Shown here piece after piece: positions 58,551 to 64,000 of a stretch of DNA of 64,000 bases. The stretch spans positions 45,724,128-45,788,127 of the forward strand of contig OW028576.1 in NCBI GenBank assembly GCA_932294295.1, written 5' to 3'. The position numbers were made by a program, and so were the translations under genes. Under the pieces are notes generated by a model. That model was not told where the DNA came from, ran no database searches, and saw only the letters and a list, made by a program, of their open reading frames with translations. The DNA is from Alitta virens. Taxonomy: Eukaryota; Annelida; Polychaeta; Phyllodocida; Nereididae. Positions within the stretch are counted from its first letter, which is position 1, and each line of letters begins with the position of its first letter.

Positions 58551-59727
58551 TACAGTCATGTCCAAAAGTTTAGCAATATAAATTTCAATTCCTTTTTAAC
58601 CCTTCTCAAAAAGAAATCATTAGTGTCATTACATTCAAATAACCATGATAACAATTCCAACCATTTTCCTTCATTTCGGTCAAAAGTTTTAGCAAGTTTC
58701 TCTATTTAGGCAATTAGAAATTATTACTCATGTGTGTTTGTATTTCTTTTTTGTAATTTTATCTACCCCAATATTATCAATAATACACACTACTTCACTT
58801 CTTTACCTCTATTTTTACAATTATTACTATATTTTACCTCTTTCTTTACCAATCCATCTCTTTCTTTACAGATTTTTTTCTTTCCTCTTCAATTACACTA
58901 ACATCCTTCGTGTCTTTTTACAATAACAAAGTCTGTTAAGGAGGCAATCCAATTGTCTGGCAACGAACTCAAACAATGGAAGGAAATTGGGTTATGCAAA
59001 TGACGTTCGAGTTATGCAAATGAGGGTGATGGACACCACGTTATGCAAATGAGATACATGCAAATTCAAGTACAATCGAGTGCTTGGACTTACCAGCAGT
59101 TTTCCAATGTATTTTCATTAAGTATATTGGAGTGGGGAAAATATGATAAATAATGGAAGAAGTCCATAATGGAAATACTATAAACAATAATAAAGTAGTT
59201 TTCGTGGATTTTCACAAGAATTTTTTTTCCTCATATTTTTGTGGAAATTATGAGAAGTGCATTAAAACCTCCCCTTAAGACCACCTCACTGTTAAGACCA
59301 CAGTTAAGGCATGATATAATAAAGGCCTACAGTCAGGCACAACATTTTACATACACTTGAATATGATGTCATAAATGAAATTGTCAAAATCAACCAAATG
59401 AAGAAAGATGGTGGTGGATCAGGGCTTTATGTCCTGTATTTCTGCACCTAATGGGCTAATTAGGACAGGCAAGGGACCATGGTAATGAGATGAAGGATAA
59501 AACAGCCATCCAACTTAGGCCCGACCGGGAATTGAACCCGGGACCCAGTGGTTGGAAGCCACTGAGCTAGACCCCCATCCCCAAATGAAGAAAGGTTATT
59601 AAAATAAAGAAAATGGTTAGAATTCTTATTGGAATGAAAAGATTAGTGAGTTGATATTTAAAGAGAAAATATGTGGAAATGAGCTCTATTTCGCTGAAGA
59701 GTACGTTAACATTTGGGCACGACTGTA
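58551..59727. mobile_element. Tc1/mariner-like element remnant
   Basis: Ends TACAGTCATGTCCAAAAGTT and (reverse) TACAGTCGTGCCCAAATGTT match at 17 of 20 bases, the usual Tc1-type form with TA at the edge. No transposase frame is visible. A SINE has inserted at about 59409-59582. Confidence 0.55.
59409..59582 (-). mobile_element. SINE family A, copy 4
   Basis: Full-length: GCTTTATGTCCTGTATTTCT to CCACTGAGCTAGACCCCC. Nested in the Tc1-like remnant, so it is younger than that element. Confidence 0.74.
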
Positions 59728-60598
59728 ACGATTAAATTCCTCATCTGACTAATAAGTGTTCATTAACTTTTTTTGAGCACAGCTGTAAGGCCACGGTTTT
59801 TTGATCTTATGTTTCTCGGAATTTTCTCGGACCGTTTTTCATGAGACGGACGGTCGGAAAATATTAAAAAATCCCCCGAAAGTGTTTTTTTTTATAAATT
59901 AACACAGGTGATGTGATACTTTGAGATGCAATACACATATTAGCCCAGACAATTGTTGATTTATTAATTGAGCGGCACTGCAAAAGTTATGGCTGCGGTG
60001 TCGAGAAACGAAAGATCAAAAAACCGTCGCCTGATGATTAAATTCCTCATCTGACTAATAAGGCCAAGTTAAAATGTACGCTTTTCACAAATATGAACCG
60101 ACACTACCATTTCAAGCTCAGACAGGCTGTAAATCATTTCTTTGGCATATTTAGGGAAATCGAGTCAAAATGGCATGCAGAGCGGAGCTCCATCCTCATT
60201 CTAAAGCAATCATACAAATTTAATGGCAACCTAATTCCTAGAAGGGAAGCTGAAATCTCTAAGGAAATGAAGCTCTAAAGGCTAACATGCGCTATTCGAA
60301 TGTAATTTTATCAATCGCAGAAAAATATTCGTGTCAGATTTCATGTTTTTCTGTAAATATTTGAAAAGGCCATGTGGTCACACCTGTCCTAGCGGCTAAA
60401 TGTATAGAACGGTCGTCTGCAGTAAAAGGTCACTTCTAGCTCTCAAGAGCTGAATTTTCACCATTAATTTCAGCTATTTGACCAACTACTAAAAAGTCAC
60501 CTGTCTCAAACAACCACATTTATTAATTCCACAGGGTGACCGCTTTAACACCGTTTTGACAGTCGTACTTCACTTAATACAATACAACAGAGTTCAAT

Positions 60599-60860
60599 TC
60601 AACTGGATGTCGATCGCATGAGACGTTAAATTGACGGTGCCTTGTACTCAGTGTCCATGCTGAGGCAAGTAAAAGACCCCACCCATGGGGTATATGTTAC
60701 ACATATTAATAACACCTCACCCCACATAGCTTTGCCCATGTGTTACATGATGTGGACTCGAATCAGCCCTATCATCTCATCATTATGTCTGCCAGCTCTG
60801 GTAGCCGGTCATATAAGCTGGCTAAACTTCAGATCAGTAGCTTTGAGACATTGAAACCTA
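60599..60860 (+). mobile_element. SINE family B, headless copy
   Basis: Starts in the body (AACTGGATGTCGATCGCATG, GAGACGTTAAATTGACGGTG) and continues through GACCCCACCCATGGGGT to a TCATCTCATCATTATGTCTG tail. Confidence 0.68.
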
Positions 60861-61024
60861 CCACACAATACAATATACAAACATAGTAATGCACCCCAAC
60901 ATACAATATCCAATATACTATATAATATTAGTTATACAATACACACAAAACAATGGACATTGCATAAACATAGTTTTACACACCAAATTACACATGCAAT
61001 ACATTCCCACACAATACAACACAA

Positions 61025-61182
61025 TACATGGCCAAATGTGCCACGTGCATTTTCCATGAGTAAGAAGGATAAACGCATGGAAAACGCATGGTTTTCAGCT
61101 AATTATAATGAAGCATAAACCATGCGTTTTCCCTGCGTTTATCCTTCTCATGGAAAACGCACGTGGCACAATTGGCCATGTA
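61025..61182. mobile_element. TA-flanked foldback MITE, copy 3
   Basis: TA, then CATGGCCAAATGTGCCACGT on the left and its near complement on the right, then TA. The centre CTAATTATAATGAAG is shared with the other copies. It also sits in AATAC-rich sequence like copy 2. Confidence 0.88.
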
Positions 61183-63139
61183 AAATATATATATATACAC
61201 ACATTGAATCACACCTCACCCCACATAACTTTTCCCAGACTCCCCCATTACATTTTGGAGGAGATCTTCCCCACATAAAAGAGTACAGTTCTCTGCAGCC
61301 TATCTCCTCCATTATGGAGCCTTGTGGGAGCCTTGTGGGAGCCTTGTGATGTATTAATGAGAGTATTGATCCCTCACAGCCCATCTGAACATTCTACAGG
61401 TGCAGGGTGGGCGATAATAGGGAGGGGGGAGGGTAAATTCTTGATCCTTTTGATCTTCTCCATGCACTAGTCAAAAAGTGTAGTTGCCATAGCAACAGTT
61501 AAATACTTTAGTCAGATTAGAAGTGAGCAATGAGAACACTAGTAGCAGCAGTTAAGTCATGCTTAGAGTTAAGTGACACTGGGTTAGCCTTAAGGTCTAC
61601 GCCTATCCCATAATTAAGGCTAATTAAGGCTAATTGACCTTATTAATGGATGGGCTAATTGGTGCTAATATCAATGACAATTCACTAATTGCCATAAATC
61701 AGTGTAATTTTTCCAGGCGTTGCTATAAAATCATTGCCAACTGTCATAACATTGTTCAGCTGTTGTATGAGGCAAAATACAACTTCATTCATTGTATAAA
61801 TTTATTATTCATTATAACTTTGTATCCTAGGAACTAGGCAATCTGTGATATTAGCTAAAATCATATTATTATTATTTTTTTTGGGAGTCTCCCCTCTGCA
61901 GAAATTGCAGTATTTTATGTCTTTGTTTAACTACTGAATTGTGAATAATATGTTATTTCTGTATAACGATAATAGCTCACACTGCATGGGTTTTAGCCCC
62001 ACTCCCTGAACTACACCTCAGTCCATGTCCCATCACATGGGATGTACTCATCATCATCTCATCCATGCATGCAGAAAAACTTTAACACTAGTGGTTTCCT
62101 GTTGTAAAAGGAGCACTTGTGGACATTTAAATTAACAACGACAATGTTATTAGTGAGTATTACTCTGCATTTTAAATTGTTAATAGCTAGCAAAAACACA
62201 AAGCATTATTTCAATTACTTTTCCTATCATATTGCCAATTTCGTCTGCCTATTTCTTGCAGAGAATAATTTTGAAGAACGGCAGCTGTTCTTTGAGGACC
62301 GTTTCGTCTGCTGACTAATCCGCCAACACAGGGAAACACAACTCACAAAAAACACAACAAACAAAACACGAAATACAACACACGAAATACAACACAAGAC
62401 TGAAATAAACAAACTGTAGACCACTAGAGACTAGACGTAGAATATGGTTTATGCCAAAATATATAAATACAGTGAAACATCAGGATTCTGTTGGGCAGTC
62501 ACCCAAGGGAATGGATATTTCTATTTCAAATTGGTCGTTTAAGACAAGGGTTGGCAGATTAAATCAAGCGATTAAAATCATTGATTTAAATTGTGATTTA
62601 AAAGAAGGCAAAAGTATAAATAATTTTTAGTTTTTATTTTTAAAGTTTACAAGTTTATTCAGTTGAAAACTAGATTTTTTACGACTCAAGAACATGATTT
62701 ATTAGGATACAACGTGATTTTATTCTATTTTTGTTGGATTATTTTTCAAAAACTCAAATTGTTAAATAAATCAAAGTTCTTTTCATTTTTAGAGCACAGT
62801 TAAGTAAGTTTAAGAAAGAATGCTGGAAAAGTTATCGAACTTGCCTCATGCTAGACAGAACTTCAGCCCTAATTGCATCATTAAAAAAAAAAAATCGGAT
62901 TTCAATAATAAAAAAATCAGGTTTAAAGTTTAAAAAAAAATTATTTTTTTTTTACTTTTTTAAAAATATCATGATTTTTACTTTCCCTGTGTAAGACAGG
63001 TGGGCGTTTAATAGAGGGGTAAACATAAAAATCTAGTCTTAGGGAATTGTGAACATAGTGGCCGTTTACAGCAGGTGGTCGCTCTATACAGACCTGTGGC
63101 CATTATGGCAGGTTCAACTGTACAGTAGAATAAATAGTC

Positions 63140-64000
63140 AGACTTGTTAAAACTTTCGCTATAACATACATGTTAAAACTTTCGCTATAACCTACTTGTT
63201 AAAACTTTCGCTATAACCTACTTGTTAAAACTTTCGCTATAACCTACTTGTTAAAACTTTCGCTATAACCTACTTGTTAAAACTTGCGCTATAACCTACT
63301 TGTTAAAACTTGCGCTATAACCTACTTGTTAAAACTTGCGCTATAACCTACTTGTTAAAACTTGCGCTATAACCTACTTGTTAAAACTTGCGCTATAACC
63401 TACTTGTTAAAACTTTCGCTATAACCTACTTGTTAAAACTTGCGCTATAACGTACTTGTTAAAACTTGCGCTATAACGTACTTGTTAAAACTTGCGCCAT
63501 AACATACTTGTTAAAACTTTCGCCATAACATACATGTTAAAACTTTCGCTATAACCTACTTGTTAAAACTTGCGCTATAACCTACTTGTTAAAACTTGCG
63601 CTATAACCTACTTGTTAAAACTTGCGCTATAACCTACTTGTTAAAACTTGCGCTATAACCTACTTGTTAAAACTTGCGCTATAACCTACTTGTTAAAACT
63701 TGCGCTATAACCTACTTGTTAAAACTTTCGCTATAACCTACTTGTTAAAACTTGCGCTATAACCTACTTGTTAAAACTTGCGCTATAACCTACTTGTTAA
63801 AACTTTCGCTATAACGTACTTGTTAAACTTGCGCTATAACCTACTTGTTAAAACTTTCGCTATAACGTACTTGTTAAAACTTGCGCTATAACCTACTTGT
63901 TAAAACTTGCGCTATAACGTACTTGTTAAAACTTGCGCTATAACGTACTTGTTAAAACTTTCGCTATAACCTACTTGTTAAAACTTTCGCTATAACCTAC
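63140..64000. repeat. 26-bp minisatellite, about 33 copies, reaching the window edge
   Basis: Unit starts TTGTTAAAACTT and ends CGCTATAACCTAC. Two sites vary between units: TTCGC or TGCGC, and CCTAC or CGTAC. One copy near 63826 lacks an A; the first unit is TACATG-type. No intervening spacers. Confidence 0.97.

Larger units (their letters stand above)
58381..64000. other. Upstream intron of the host gene
   Basis: Should hold or precede the 5' exons (membrane anchor). I found none; visible content is the Tc1-like remnant, SINEs, foldback MITE and minisatellite. Confidence 0.5.

Noticed and set aside
61122..61384. Plus and minus frames of 75-78 aa
   Set aside because: They overlap the foldback MITE and have no domain or splice support.
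63140..64000. CRISPR array
   Set aside because: Units are directly adjacent with no spacers, in eukaryotic DNA.

Overview
The window is eukaryotic, AT-rich DNA dominated by introns and short mobile elements. Short exons have GT-AG borders, tRNA-derived SINEs are scattered through it, and it holds many MITEs and a BEL/Pao retrotransposon. This suggests a marine invertebrate metazoan; I cannot name the species. There is no operon, Shine-Dalgarno site, phage or CRISPR content.

One host gene, read on the minus strand, explains nearly the whole window. I joined 22 exons by splice signals and reading phase, from about 58.38 kb down to 1.99 kb. The order of parts is: SMP-like (TULIP) lipid-transfer region (58.3-30.9 kb), Ser/Pro-rich linker (25.6 and 22.4 kb), one C2 domain (21.3-18.1 kb), then a long C-terminal region (17.8-2.0 kb). 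That order, and the C2 wording (GEPYC, NPFWNEH, FEVYD, FLGRA, RQIIPL, TVEFLFME), fits the C2CD2/C2CD2L (TMEM24) family of ER-plasma membrane lipid-transfer tethers. The 5' exons (membrane anchor, start codon) lie above 58.4 kb and the last exon(s) probably lie left of position 1989.

The C-terminal region is the most unusual part. It has a large exon with NPF, DPF and clathrin-box-like motifs. That exon can either read into a TAG with AATAAA 3 nt behind it, or be spliced onward. Onward are seven consecutive phase 0-0 cassette exons (36, 93, 27, 219, 99, 99, 237 bp), two of which look like a tandem duplication. A polyglutamine stretch and a strongly basic, Ser-rich exon follow.

The intron between 25.65 and 30.85 kb carries a BEL/Pao polyprotein fragment (RT, RNase H, integrase) with visible catalytic residues intact but no gag, protease or recognised LTRs. 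Other introns hold hAT-like MITEs with near-perfect target duplications, a TTAA-flanked MITE pair, three copies of a TA-flanked foldback element, a perfect 88-bp inverted repeat, Tc1-like ends, several SINE families, microsatellites, and a 26-bp minisatellite that runs off the right edge.
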